From contig NC_089447.1 in assembly GCF_026210795.1 (NCBI RefSeq), positions 1,490,501 through 1,554,500 on the forward strand: a stretch of DNA of 64,000 bases, written 5' to 3'. The translations under genes and the position numbers were made by a program. Below, piece by piece: positions 26,058 through 38,855 of the stretch; position 1 is the stretch's first letter, and each line of letters begins with the position of its first letter. The DNA is from Rhizophagus irregularis (taxonomy: Eukaryota; Glomeromycota; Glomeromycetes; Glomerales; Glomeraceae). Below the pieces are notes generated by a model that saw only the letters and a list, made by a program, of their open reading frames with translations, searched no databases and was not told the DNA's origin.

Positions 26058-26590
26058 ATGGTTTCATACCGACTTGATTCATCCCAATTGACTAATGCTG
26101 AAATTGTTGAATTGAGGTATGCCTATTATCAAGCGTTGTTTCTTGTATACGAAAAATTTAATTTAATTTTTTTTTTCACTTCATTTATAACTTAACAGAG
26201 GTAGTAATTAAATCAATTAAATCGGTTTATTAAGTCTTTTTTTTTTCAAAAAAAAAATATATATAAATAATATTCTCTCTTTTTGTAATAGCCCGACAAA
26301 GGACATTCGAAGGAGCGTATGGGAGAACATGTCTATCGTCTTTCGGGTTCGCCCTTATTATTTTGCGTATCTTTGATGAAGATTTTTATACTATTGGATT
26401 TGTTTACATAGCATTTGGGGTGGCATTGTTAATTATTTCAGCTTTAAGAATACGAAATAATATAGAAAATTTTGACATTTTTGAAAAAAATAAACCATTC
26501 GTTACAAGCGGAGGTTATGTTGCATTAACAAGTGGTATAGCTTTGCTTACATATTTGGCTCTATTGGTAATGATTTTAAGGATGGATTAA
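26058..26590 (+). CDS. DUF202-domain membrane protein
   Basis: Two exons, 26058-26116 and 26302-26590, give 115 aa. The DUF202 pattern is visible: an N-terminal amphipathic lead-in, then RTFEGAYGRTCLSSFGFALIIL (RT-x-x-a-x-x-RT-x-L in the family), a second membrane helix FVYIAFGVALLIISALRI, and a third, YVALTSGIALLTYLALLVMIL, near the C-terminus. DUF202 modules occur in bacterial YidH-like proteins and in the membrane part of fungal vacuolar VTC polyphosphate polymerase subunits. This copy stands alone, with no SPX or polymerase domain. The acceptor was set at ACAAAG|GAC because only that one keeps the frame. Confidence 0.8.
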
Positions 26591-26709
26591 CCTGAAACCA
26601 AAGATTGATGAATAACCATAACTATGTAATGTCTATTACTTATACTTAACTATGAAGTTACATCGTTGTCAGGTTGTATCATTCATTAATTTTGAAACTT
26701 TAAAAACAT

Positions 26710-27354
26710 TTATTTCTTTGGCTCTGAAATTTTCATCGATTGTCCTAAATCTTCCAACTTGAAATTAAAAATTCATAAATATAACATTCATAATAAATAT
26801 TCATAGAGAGAAGTTTCACTTTACCTTTCCCAATAAATTATTTAAATTTGTCATTAAATTATTTAAATCTTGTTCTTTCTTTGTAAAACGTTCAGAATTA
26901 CGTTTAAAATTTTCTTCGGAATTTTCTGCTGTTTCACTTCCTAATGGCCTAAATTAAAGTCTTAATTCATCATCATTCCTTTTAAAATAATAAATCACCA
27001 TTACATATATATAATATTTACATCTCTTCATCTGGCAACCTTTCTAAAGAAATATGTTCAATGGCTAAAGAAACTTGTTTTTTATGTATTAAATCTAATT
27101 CTTTAAACATACTGTCCGAATTTCTTCCTGGTGACATATAAAAAAAAACCATCAATCAATAACAAAATTAAATAATAAAAATAAATTTGATTTACTTTAC
27201 CAAAAACTCTCATCTCTCCGCTAGCAAACATTTTGTCCATTCTTTTAAAATCATTTTCAAGTGTATCTAGAGCTTTTTCATGATCTATTGGCGGTCTAGG
27301 TAAATGAGAAGTTGAAGTTGTAAATTGTGGTGTTGTTGGTGTTTGTTTTTCCAT
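26710..27354 (-). CDS. small coiled-coil protein, possibly a BLOC/BORC-type subunit
   Basis: Four exons, complement of 27201-27354, 27022-27127, 26825-26948 and 26710-26757, join in phase to 143 aa. After a Thr/Pro-rich start (MEKQTPTTPQF) it is helical: HEKALDTLENDFKRMDKMFASGEM, SDSMFKELDLIHKKQVSLAIEH, a bridge LERLPDEEM, and the strong heptad FTKKEQDLNNLMTNLNNLLGKLEDL. The shape and size resemble small BLOC-1/BORC subunits, but I recognise no defining motif, so the family is a guess. An upstream in-frame ATG at 27375 would add seven residues. It is divergent from the glycosylase gene across 171 bp. Confidence 0.7.
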
Positions 27355-27525
27355 TATAAGTCGTCCTAACAACATATGGTTTTTTATAAAAAGAGTTGTA
27401 ACACGATTACGGTATCTTCCGATATAAGATCACGTTATTACATACTACATGATGAAATTCTCGACTTTTTAATTTTTTAAGGATAACTGATAAAATAATG
27501 CTTCAGACAAAAAACTGATGATAGA
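27355..27525. promoter_or_regulatory. very short divergent promoter
   Basis: 171 bp separate the start codon of the small coiled-coil gene from that of the thymine-DNA glycosylase gene. Both transcripts must start here or inside each other's 5' UTR. A short inverted repeat, CTTCAGACAAAAAACTGATG...GTCTGAAG, straddles the right edge (27501-27536). Confidence 0.45.
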
Positions 27526-28619
27526 ATGTCTGAAGCATTAGATAATGTTGATTTCAAAAGTTTTATTGAAAAATTTGCTTACATGAAAACCACGAGCATC
27601 AACAAAGAACGAACCGGTTTAAGTCCTAAAACGCGTAGTAAAGCCACGCGTAAAGATCCTTATCCACAGCAAATAAAAAAGCGCAAACTTTCGATTTCTA
27701 AAGTTTCGCAGTATCCTCTAGACCACGCATTGCCCGATATAATAGATCATAATTTGTTAGGTACGTAAAAGAGTATTTAATTTTATTGTAAAAGAAGGTC
27801 TATTAAGTTACCTTTTATAGTTTTATTTGTTGGAATTAATCCTGGTATAAGAAGGTGAATTTTACTTCATAATGAATTATAAGTTTTATAAAGTAATAAT
27901 TCTGAAAGTTTAAATTCATTAAAACTTAGCGCACAGACTGGGCATCACTTTTCTGGACCAACAAACCACTTTTATCCATGTCTAGTTGAAAGCGGTAATA
28001 GGAAATTATGTTATTTTATATATATATTTTTTTGTCGCAATTTTCTTAATTATATTATTAATATAATTAGGATTAACCAACAATGAAGTTGTAAATTATG
28101 AAAATGATGCAGAATTACCAAAAAGATTTCGAATTGGACTTATCAATGTTTGCTCCAGAACGAGTCGATCTTCAGCTGTAAGTTGTCGAATACTTTTAAT
28201 TATACAATTTTTTTTTATAAATAATATATCTAATAATTATTTAAAATTCTTTAAAGGATTTGAATAAAAGTGAAATGATGGATGGAATTCCTTCGCTCAT
28301 TAATAAAGTAAAATTATATAAGCCAAAAATTTTAGGTTTTGTGGGAAAATGCGCATATGAAGCATATGAAAGATCATGTAAAGATTCTAATACAAATAAT
28401 AGTAATAAATCTTTACCATTCAAGTTTGGGCTACAATCAAAAAAGATATTTTGGGATGATGATGGATATACTAAAATATCTGCAATGCCTTCTACAAGTG
28501 GTAGAGTTTCTCATTATCAAAAAGATTACAAATTGAAATTATTTAAAGAATTAAAAACATTAATTGATATTGAAAGGGAACAAGAAGGAACAAATAAATT
28601 ATATCAATTGGAAAGTTGA
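27526..28619 (+). CDS. TDG: G/T(U)-mismatch DNA glycosylase (TDG/MUG family)
   Basis: Excises T or U mispaired with G, including deamination products of 5-methylcytosine. Five exons (27526-27760, 27821-27854, 27930-27994, 28071-28177, 28257-28619) give 267 aa. The catalytic motif GINPG holds N85, equivalent to the essential Asn of human TDG. HHFSGPTNHFYPCLVESG and RIGLINVCSRTSRSSADL follow, then ILGFVGKCAYEAY and the minor-groove wedge region MPSTSGRVSHY. The basic N-terminal 75 residues (KKRKLSISK) are probably a nuclear/DNA-binding tail. Exon 2 is only 34 bp and carries the catalytic loop. Confidence 0.93.
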
Positions 28620-28810
28620 GGCAAGAGAACGTATATAACAATCTGTTTTTATGAAATGAATAAATTAAGCGAATAAAAAATATTCAATATTATATGACAT
28701 TATATATATATAAATAAATTAGTATATAAATATTTTCATATTATTACTTACGGATAAACAAATAATGTGTGTATATATCATTTTTTTTTAAAAAAAAAAA
28801 ACCAAAAAAA

Positions 28811-30667
28811 TTATTTGAGTGGACCATCCAAACGATATAAACATACACTTTTTGAACTTTTATTAAATGAACATCCCCAAATAACATCTCTGTTATTTCG
28901 TCCTCTCCCCAAATAAACAACATCAACTCCTCTTACAACATTTTCAACTATCCTTCCAGTGTTAAAACTTCTTACTTCAACCATATTTTTACCAAATCCA
29001 ACTATATAGGATTCTCCTCCAGTTTGTGAGGGTTTTAGAAATTCAACATGTATAAGTGGATAGGTCCATTGAAAAACAATTGTAGAAAATGGTCTACCTT
29101 TAGAGTCAACTATCATTGATTTAGAACCAAATGTAGCGAAAAATAAAGAAGGTGCGTTTGGAGAGTCCAAAGAATCAATATTTCCAGTCTCAAATACGGG
29201 TATAGGATTTAGCATTGCAGAAGGATCCTCATTTATTATTAAATTATATGGAGGTGGAATTGTGAAGCTTTCTGAAACAAATTCTGGATCAAGAGTTGGA
29301 ATCCAAGGAAGTTGCGTAAACGTCTGCCATGTCATATTTTCTGGATCATTTGGTTTATTATTCGTATTAGAAGAACGTAGTTCTGAAACTGAAATTTCTC
29401 TCACTCGTGCATCTTCAATGCCTATGCATATAACTTCTGTATGAAAAACCGCAATGATGTCAATTAATTGATCTTCGTGCATAGACATTTGAAGAAATTT
29501 TGGAGTTTGGGGTAACCAATATGTTCTCGTATGTACAAATTCTGGCTCTCTCGTTACGTCACCATAATCTAACTCAAATAAAAAAATATTTTGTTTCGAA
29601 AGTGCGGCAAGATAAGTTCTTGTCGGTCCACTTCTTACTACGAATGAAAGCGCCATTCTTGTACTAGGAAGTTTAAAATAATCTAATGCCCATTGAACAG
29701 GAAGATTTTGATGTCTTTCGTGTGCCTCTACTGATGCAACAGAATTTGTTATTAATGAAAGTGGATTCTGATGACTAGAATGTCGTGTATGCCGTCGACG
29801 ATGTCGAGGAGGAAGGGGACTTGAAGGTCTAGAGGAGCTAGCTGATGATGATGCCGAAGAATTATTTACTATTCCATTTACTTGTAAATTGTTTGAAGAA
29901 CCTGTAGGTGAAGAATAATTGACATTTGAGTTCAAATCTTCCATAGTCATAGATCTTCTAACTTGTGAATTTCGATCCGGAAATGAAAACTCTGGTTCAA
30001 ATATAGAATCCACAGATCTCGCTCTTCCATGACTCCCTGGTGACCTCGGAGTTGTGGGTGTTTTAGGACTCACTTGAGACAATCGATGTGACATTTTACT
30101 TCGTATTAATAAACGTAAACTACATAAGTCATAACTTCTTATATGATTATTTTTTCCAGCTATAGTTAATAAAGCCCCATATCTGCCAGTTTGTAAAACT
30201 GATAATTGTTTAAATCGTACATTATGTATAAGTCTTTTTGGTATTTGCTCTTCAGAAGGTAGAGATAAATCTATAAAATCTAAACCAACATTAGTTCCTA
30301 AAAGAAAATATCGATCATCAAGGATATGTCCACAAAGGTATTTATCTTTGGTATAAAGAACATTGCCAAGAGTATAAAGTTCGAAGCATGAACCAGAGGT
30401 TGACGAATATAAAGAGTATGCTGGTGCTCTATCATGAGCAAATCTGTTCTAGGGAAAAGATTTATTAAAATATAGTAGGTGCCAGTACTTGTTACAATTA
30501 CTATAAAGTAATAATAATAAAATATATATTTATATAATTATAAATTTTTAATCTTATTTTAAAGCATAAACTACCTGAGAACCTGCTTCTATGTAATCAT
30601 TTTGGGCTAGTTCTGTAAAAGGAGGTGGTGGACTTAAAGGTTCCGAATATGGCTCTGACAAAACCAT
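28811..30667 (-). CDS. stand-alone CNH (citron homology) domain protein
   Basis: Two exons, complement(30575-30667) and complement(28811-30448), give 576 aa. The N-terminal block matches the first blades of a CNH beta-propeller: CFELYTLGNVLYTKDKYLCG, DDRYFLLGTNVGLDFIDL, VRFKQLSVLQTGRYGALLTIAG, IRSYDLCSLRLL. A long Ser/Pro/Arg-rich insert (residues about 150-260, with an HRRRHTRHSSH patch) interrupts it, and the propeller resumes at LPVQWALDYFKLPSTRMALSF. CNH domains usually sit in Rho GEFs, GCK kinases and Vps39/TRAP1, where they bind small GTPases. No kinase, DH/PH or clathrin-repeat region is present. The only ATG seen earlier in this frame is in the first exon, MVLSEPYSEP. Confidence 0.82.
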
Positions 30668-32201
30668 TAAACTTAAGTTGAAAGAATTATTATATTTTTA
30701 AGAATGAATTCGACTCGTGTTAATTTAAAAAGCTTTGTCTAACAAATAGCAAATGTATCACAACCACATAATTTTAACCCTGACATAATTTTTGGCAGAA
30801 TAAAAATTTAAAACTTATTAAAATACATTATTATAGTATAAAAATAAGCTCCAAATTTATTAATTACATATGACCAATTTAATTTAATTTTATACAATAG
30901 TTTATTGGTTAAAAAGAATATCATATGCTCTAATATTATATAATCAATGGTCGGGGCAATTCGTTAAAACCATATTAAGAAATAGGTTTCCTCTTTTCCT
31001 GGCCGGCGAATATGCGTCCATTTAGTTTTACCAGATTTGGGCATGTTTCAGCTGGAATTAAAATAATCAAAACTCATGATTCAAATCTAATACGCCAAAG
31101 ATAACTATGCATTCGTTACTCGCTAGTTGAAAATGGGTAACCAATAACGGAATAGTTTATAAATGCAGATATTCATTCTTTTCCATATTGGCTAATTCAA
31201 CTCATGAACGAGATATCACGTTTAAATAATGTGATTATATGATAAAAGCGCGTTTTATTGATTACACACCATAACACTGATGACAAACAGGCGTAAAAAC
31301 TGTTATCTAAAAGTCTATAACCTTGTAAGTAGTCATTTAACGATAGGTTACACGACCACTACCACAATTGAATTGTTATTGAGTTAAAAAAGTATTCATT
31401 ATTATTATATTTGGAAATTAAATGAAGGATATTTATATTTTCAGCATTTTCAGCCTATATTATTTTCATTTTCATCAATTTATTTATCAACTTCATTTAG
31501 ATAATACAAGGTAATAATTTTAACATGATTATATGTTGCTTTCAAGAGAAAAAGAAAAATAAAGCCTTTTATATTTAATTTTGATCATACAAATTCAATC
31601 TAACGCGATTTATATTTATTATGACAATGTTTATTCATTGCATATCAACTTTTTTGCATTTTTATTTGTTTATTTGTGATTAATGAATGCATTTTCTTTG
31701 ACAATGCATGTTACTCATTTCATTGGTTTAAAATTTAATTCTTTCAATATATTACCAATTAAAGATCCGTCAATTAGTTTAGTTCTCCGTTATCGTTTAT
31801 AAATAAAAAAAAACAAAGAAAAATAGATATTAAGTAAAATACTTAAAATAGGTAATTTATAATTCGCGACAAAAAAATTACTATAATTGATACCGCAGTA
31901 AATTTAAACGAGTAAATGATCGGCGCGTTTCGTCGACATTTTTAGTATAGACTCGTAGCGGAAATTTATATTTTTGGGAATCTGTATAGATCATTAATAT
32001 TACACATGATACATGCATAAACTTTTTTTATAAATAGTCTAATAATAGTATCAATAGTATCGTAATAGAGACGCGTAGTAATCAATTATAAATTTGCTGC
32101 GTCATAAGTCATAACATATACAATATTTTGTTTCAAGACAAAATTGATAAAATTTGAAGCTTCAATTTTAAACTCCTCTGTTTAAACTTTATAAAGCAGT
32201 C
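30668..32201. other. 1.5-kb intergenic region upstream of RAD5
   Basis: AT-rich spacer between the divergent CNH and RAD5 genes. No gene was found; a 30-codon frame starting near 31012 is too short to support. Its base composition is slightly less biased than the other spacers. Confidence 0.55.
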
Positions 32202-35200
32202 ATGGCGTATGACTTTGGAAATAACTTTTATAGCAACGGTGAATCCTCAAGTTCTTCAAACTCAAGTTTCCTTGACACGTTTCCAGGCGATAATAGGAAC
32301 TTTGAATTTTCTACTGACATTAATTTACGCGAGTTACAAAGTATTGTAGGCTCTGAGGTTTCGCTTCCTGTCTTGGAAAATTTGTGGAACGCTTCTAGTG
32401 GTAACCTAGAAAAGGCAATAAATAGTTATTTTGATAATAATATGAACAAAGAAAATTTGGACATGAATACTCCAACAACTCCACGTCGAAATGTAAAATC
32501 TACCAATTACCACTCTCCTGAAATTGAAGTTTCTCGTAAAAAGGCACGAAAGCACATAGCACGTGACTGGGAACGAAAGTACCTTGGGAGCATCGTGGTT
32601 TCTGGTCAGTCAACTATTATGGGTGAAAATGTTATAAATTTTAAGGAAAAGATTACTTTTGAAAGTCAAGTATATTATCAAAAACCGATTAGAGGAAGGA
32701 AACGTTCAAAACTTCAATCATGTTGGCAACATACTGTGTTGAAGTTCAAATCTACGGATGGGACACAACTTGGAATAATTAATGATAGTAAGATTTCTTT
32801 TATGGTTTCTAATTTGATCGATGCTGGAGTATGCGAATTTGAAGGTCAAATATTACTTGTTGGTAATGATAATTGTGGTGAAAAGATTGAATATAATGAT
32901 GAAATGTACATTGAGATGAAGATTTATATTTTGGTATATATAATTTATTATTGATATATCATTTTAGAGAATTAATCTTTTAAATTTTTGTCTATTTCGC
33001 TCTTTTTTATCATATATTGTGGTTGTAGCATGCTGCATTTTCGCGTGAGCCAATTTTTACAATTTCGAGAGAAAATAATAAGCATATCTCATCTGGTCCT
33101 GGTTCAGTTGCAGACCATAAGGCTAATGATCGTAAAATTGCTTTATTATCGGCGTTTGAACAATGTGTTATGAAAGCTAAACAATCTAGCGTGTTAACAC
33201 AGGAGCATAAATTAGCTGGTACTTTAGATGCCGAAAAAATTGAAGAGCATTTCCAAAATGAGGAGTGGACAGGTTTTAAATCAGCCTCAAGTATCCAACA
33301 ATCTCTTTTCCCTTCTAATAACGAAGAAGGTCCGAGTATCAATGATCAACAATTGAACGCGTTATATGAAAAAGCACAAATGGCAGACATGAACATTCCT
33401 GAGGCTGAACCACCAGCACACACTTTTCTTTATAGTTTAAGACGATATCAAAAGCAGGCTCTTCATTGGATGCTTTCGAAAGAAATGCTTGATCCAGATC
33501 AGTTAACGCCAACATCCTTACATCCTTTGTGGGAGGAATATGAATTTCCTGTCCAAATTAATCATGAGACGGGTGAAATAATTGACGATGGTTTTTCAAA
33601 TAAATTATTTTATTTCAATCCTTATACAGGTATTTTTTTTTTGTGCTTATGATGATAAATACCAAATTAAGGTTAATTGACATTATTTTAATTTTATAGG
33701 CGAACTTTCTCTTGATTTTCAGAAGGTTGATCAATGTAGGGGAGGAATTTTAGCAGATGGTATGTTAATTTATTACTTATCTTGATTTTACAATGTCTTT
33801 AATCTTACAATATATCCTCGTTCGTTACAATTAGAAATGGGTTTAGGCAAAACTATTGAAATATTAAGTCTTATTCATTCCGTTAAATATCCCACAATCG
33901 ACCCAAATCAAGTTGATGTTGACTTGAATCAAGTTGATGTCGTTGACTTGACCGAGGATGTTAAACCTTCAACAATCCGTCCTGTTTCTTTATCTACGTA
34001 TGAAGCATATCCGGCAATAAAGACAACACTCATAGTCTGTCCAATGAGCTTACTTTCACAGTGGCGCGATGAAGTATATAATGTTTCCGCACAGGACACC
34101 ATGACCGTAGAAGTGTATTATGGCAAGAAGAGAAATTGGGATTTAAAAGCGATTCGAGCTCGTAGAGCAGATTTACCGGATGTTCTCGTTACGACTTACG
34201 GTGTTTTGATGTCAGAGTTCTCTGATGAAGAAAATAAACCGACTACTTCACCATTATTTAATGGTAAGAATACTGAGCTAAAGAAATCGTAATTTTTGTT
34301 TTATATATGAATTCTTTCTCACACGTGTAATGATCTGTATAGTTGAGTTTCTTAGAGTCGTCTTAGATGAAGCACATGTAATCAAGAGCAGAAGCACAAA
34401 GACAGCTAAGGCTTGTTATTCTTTGAGAGCAGAAAGAAGATGGGCATTAACTGGTTAGTTAAAGTAACAATAAAATATATTATTAAGAATGCATAAAAGT
34501 TATATTCAAAATTCTTTATTTAATTACTATCAGGTACGCCTATTCAAAATCGTCTTGAAGATATCTTTTCCCTAGTTCATTTTCTTCGTCATGAACCGTG
34601 GAGCAATTTTCAATTTTGGAAAAAGTTTATTCAAAACCCGTAAGTAATTATATTATTTATAAGTATATTATATAAAATTATAGTAATTTTTTAAAATTAT
34701 TATCTCAGATTTGATAAGAAAGATATTCGCGCTTTGGGAGTGGTTCAAGGTGTTTTGGAACCTTTAGTTTTACGCCGTACAAAGAACATGAGAGACATTA
34801 ATGGCCAACCAATCATCGATTTGCCTAGTAAAGAGGTTGAAATAGAATACCTTGAATTCTCTCCAGAAGAACAAGATATCTATGATTCGATTTATACTCA
34901 CTCCAAGACCAAATTTAATTACTACGTTAAATCTGGTAGTATTTTAAGTCACTACGCTCACATTTTTCAATTGTTAGTTAGGTAAGATGAAACAGAATTT
35001 AATAAAACTTAAATTTATACATACAGTTTTTTTTAAAAAAAAAATTTTTTTTTCTCACAGGTTACGTCAAGTCTGCGATCATCCGATCCTTGCGATTTCT
35101 AAACACACAAGTAATTAGTATTCTCTATTTTCGAAAAAAAAAGTTTAATGAGTCATTAACATAAACTTATTTTTCAGTTATTAACGAGGATGATGAAGAA

Positions 35201-36629
35201 GGTGTAAATGAATCAGCTTTTGACGAAGAGGGCAATCTTAATATAGATCATTTGATCGAGAGATTTATGACAAATTATGGCGAACGTGGTAATTCTGCAA
35301 ATTACCAGATTGAAATGCTGGAAAAATTAAAATATGGAGAGGATTTTTCCAATAGGGAATGTCCGATTTGTTATGATAATTTGGTAAATGGTGTTTTAAT
35401 GCCGTGTATGCATTCCGCATGTCGACAATGTATTATGGAATATTTTCAGGTTGGTTAATTTTATTTACATGACGACAAAACAAATGCAGTCATTAATTTC
35501 ATTGTATTTAATAGAATCAAGAACTCCTAGGAAAATCGGGCCAATGTCCTGTATGTCGTCGCGGACCAATTACTGAAAATGATTTATTGGACATTAATAA
35601 AAAAAATGATGAGAAAGCGGCCTCATCCAATACAAATGATGAAAATAACGACATGTCGACGTTTGATGAAAGTGACGCAAATCTAAAACTCTCGGCCAAA
35701 TTAGGCGCTCTTCTACGTAGACTAAATAATTTACGACAGGATAACAAAATGACAGAGAAATGTGTTATTTTTTCACAATTGTAAATATGATTTATTAGTA
35801 GCAATATATTTATTTATATTTATACAATTTTCTTATGAATTTTAAATAATATTTTATTATAGTACATCAATGCTGGATTTGATTGGCGACGTTCTTACAA
35901 AAGAGAATTTTTCTTTTGTTAGATTGGATGGCACTCAGCAACAAACTGACAGAGAACGCGTTCTTAAAGACTTTAAAAAGCCTGGAATTGATATAATATT
36001 AATATCTTTGCGTGCTGGTAAGAACTTTATCATATACAAAACGTGATAGTAGCAAGAAGCATAAAATTTACTTCGCTAAATGAATTTAACAGGTGGTGTT
36101 GGATTGAATCTTACTGCTGCAAGTAGAGCATTCTTGATGGTAAGAATTAGTTTTCAAGTTAAATATTTGATTGTAAAATATTATAGATGTTAATTACTTA
36201 AAAAAATTTATATATACACATCTATTTAATATATATAGGATCCTTGGTGGAACTCTAGCATTGAAGATCAAGTAATTAATTATTTAACTTTATTTTATTT
36301 GTTCTTTCATTATTCAAAATTTTTTAACATCTTTTTTAATTATGAAATTAATTTATCAGGCAGTAGATCGTGTTCATGTAGGTCAAAACTACATTATCAT
36401 TTGCATTTTTATTCCGTTTTAATGGCAATTATTAATATTACGGTTTTTGTTTTAGCGCATTGGCCAAAAACGTGAAGTAAGAGTTACCCGGTTCATTATC
36501 AAGAATTCTATTGAAGAAAAAATGCTTTCGATTCAGAAACGTAAGAATGCGATTGCTTGTGGTCTAGGAATGTCCAAGGATGAATTGAAAGCTCATCGAA
36601 TAGAAGATTTGCGAGAATTATTTTCTTAA
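32202..36629 (+). CDS. RAD5: DNA repair helicase/E3 ubiquitin ligase RAD5
   Basis: SWI/SNF ATPase and RING E3 of post-replication repair: PCNA polyubiquitination and fork regression. Fifteen exons: 32202-32933, 33029-33629, 33700-33759, 33835-34263, 34343-34453, 34534-34639, 34709-34981, 35061-35110, 35178-35449, 35515-35780, 35863-36017, 36093-36139, 36239-36271, 36360-36377 and 36456-36629; 1108 aa. In order: a UBA-like helix bundle (about 38-80); HIRAN (about 124-230, [10 protein letters not shown]); Walker A ADEMGLGKT near 465; DEAH near 614; [16 protein letters not shown]3HC4 RING (about 848-893, CPICYD...CPVCR) inserted in the helicase; helicase-C motifs [37 protein letters not shown] and DRVHRIGQ. 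This is the Rad5/HLTF domain order. Exon 14 is only 18 bp. Complete and apparently functional. Confidence 0.96.
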
Positions 36630-37214
36630 ATACGTATATTCATTTATTTTACTATTAATGCTTTATAATTATAATTAATAACATTAAAGAAATATATAAT
36701 GTAAATAATGTTATTAATTTTACTATAATGATAATATATTATTAGAAACTATAGTTTCCACAATTATAATTAATTTTTAGATGTAAATGTCAAAAAAAGT
36801 AGTGATAAATATTAAGATTAAAATAGAATTGCTTTTACCTGATATTGAAATTATACAGTTGAAATGTTCATATATTAAATAAACTCATGTAAATTACCTA
36901 TTCATATTTTTAAAATTGTTACCCAAAATATTCTTTTTTTTTTTAAAAAAATTCTTTTTCGTTACATAAATGATCTCCGAAGTTAATGCACGCGTAAAGT
37001 AACGATTCTGATTTCTGATAGGTTAAGAGATAGAACTAGGGAATTTACAATAATGTCGAAAAATCATTTCATGTTTAGTAAAGAAAAGGGAAATTCTATT
37101 TCTTGGAACGGTAGTTATACAGTATATTGTATGATCGAGGACCGCAGTTACTACCCAAGAACACCACCAAAAAATATTTTTATTTTTATTAGCAGGTGTA
37201 CACCACCAAAAAAT

Positions 37215-37578
37215 AACTACCCTAACAGAACTATATACAGAAAAATTCTTCGATCACGTGATAATTTTGCTGATCATTTCCTAAATTAGTTGATTAATTT
37301 TTGGCGATAAAAAAAATATATTGTTTTTTATAATTTCAAATAAAACTTAACACATGCTTTATACGACCCTAAAATTTGCAAAATATACGTATTTTTGCCT
37401 TTTGAGCAAGTTTACTTAGAATAAAAAGTCATAAGTAAACTTGTAGAGTATGTAAAATTATGGATAATATATAATTTAAATTTTATTCAAGTTTTATTTA
37501 AAAAAAAATTATTTTGTAAATGATTGGTAAAATTATCACGTGATCAAATAATTTTTCTGGGTGTGCTGTTGGGTAGTT
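37215..37578. mobile_element. 364-bp MITE-like element with 9-bp flanking duplication
   Basis: The left end AACTACCCTAACAG is matched by the right end CTGTTGGGTAGTT. Inner arms agree too (GATCACGTGATAATTTT at about 37253 and its reverse complement near 37531). The 9-mer CCAAAAAAT flanks both ends (37206-37214 and 37579-37587). A 9-bp duplication would fit a Mutator-like family, but the 9-mer is low in complexity. Confidence 0.65.
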
Positions 37579-37791
37579 CCAAAAAATTTTGGTAATGTGA
37601 TTTTGTATTATTAATCTAAAAATAGTTGATATATCAATAAAAAGTAATATTTTAAGGTCATAGGCTGATCAGTGCTTGCAGTATGTGCACTACTTTTATA
37701 ATTATTTTAAGATAGGAATAAAGAACATAAGTTCAATCCATCTAGCCAATGGATACCTATACTATAGGCCTAGAGGGTGTAAATTATACAT

Positions 37792-38002
37792 GTAGCCGAA
37801 ACCTCTATGAAGCTGGATAAGGTTTCGGACTTTCAGTAATTTAATTATAATAAATTATTAAAAACTATCCAGAAATCCATCTGAAACTCCAAAGACTTTA
37901 TATTATAGTTTCGGCTGGATGTAGAGATTGATTTTTATCATATTTTAACTTAATTTTGATTTAAAGACATAGCCGAAAATCACGTGAAAAGGTTTTGGCT
38001 AC
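37792..38002. mobile_element. 211-bp inverted-repeat element, family member A1
   Basis: Ends read GTAGCCGAAACCT and AGGTTTTGGCTAC, inverted with one mismatch. The interior (TCCAAAGACTTTATATTATAG, then GGCTGGATGTAGAGATT) recurs in inverted orientation at 53935-54102, so this is a dispersed non-coding family. No open frame inside. Confidence 0.7.
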
Positions 38003-38855
38003 AAGTATAGTGTAAATCGTAACCCTAGTGGTAAAAAAGTGTGTAAATCATGGTATTATACTGACTTCAGTTACAACCATAGTATTAACCAATAGTAAAT
38101 TACTTCAGTAGTTGATACCTAAAGAAAACAATCCTATTTTAGACTACCAAAATTCTTTACTTTTAGTGCTAGTAGTAGTGTAGTTTTCCTACCAGTATAG
38201 TTTAATTCAAAGAGTAAAGTCTTGCATAACTGCTTAGTCTATTTTGTAAGATTAAATTTGCAATTCTAATAACCTGAATAGTTTCTATATGGCTGTATTC
38301 CTCTATGTATATATACTGTTAATATTATAGATACTGATAACTACTCTTCTAAAAATAAAATAAATAAAATAAATAAATAAAAAGTAATATTTTTCACAGT
38401 TTTTACTTCTTACCTCAACTATTTATAACAATTCTATAAATTTTTCAAGGGGGGTACTATTTGTGTTTTTTCCAGTAATTTCATCTTGAAAATTTATATT
38501 ATTCTTTTTTATCATAGTTATTTTCTTAATTTTATTATATTTTATTTTGTTATAAAAATAAAAACATTTTTTATATTAAATACAAAATTTATTTACAATC
38601 TTAAAAGTTGGAAATATACATTATAAAAATTATTTTTTTATTACTATTATTAAATTATATAAATATAAGATTAATCACCCTATTTTAGTAGTTAGTTATT
38701 AAAACTCTTATAAAGCCTGATTATGGTAAGATCACAAGTTCAATTCTACTGATCACAGAAATTAAAAGAATTTTACTGCAGACACTATCACCAATAATGT
38801 AAAAGTACAGGGATTGGTGTAGTTGAACTGCATTATGGTAAATTAATATATACCA

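Noticed and set aside
28260..28619. Met-started frame as a separate gene
   Set aside because: It is the last exon of the TDG gene; the earlier exons join in phase and carry the catalytic motif.
37053..37289. 78-codon frame MSKNHFMFSKEKG...
   Set aside because: It runs into a MITE-like inverted repeat, shows no domain, and its end is made of element sequence.
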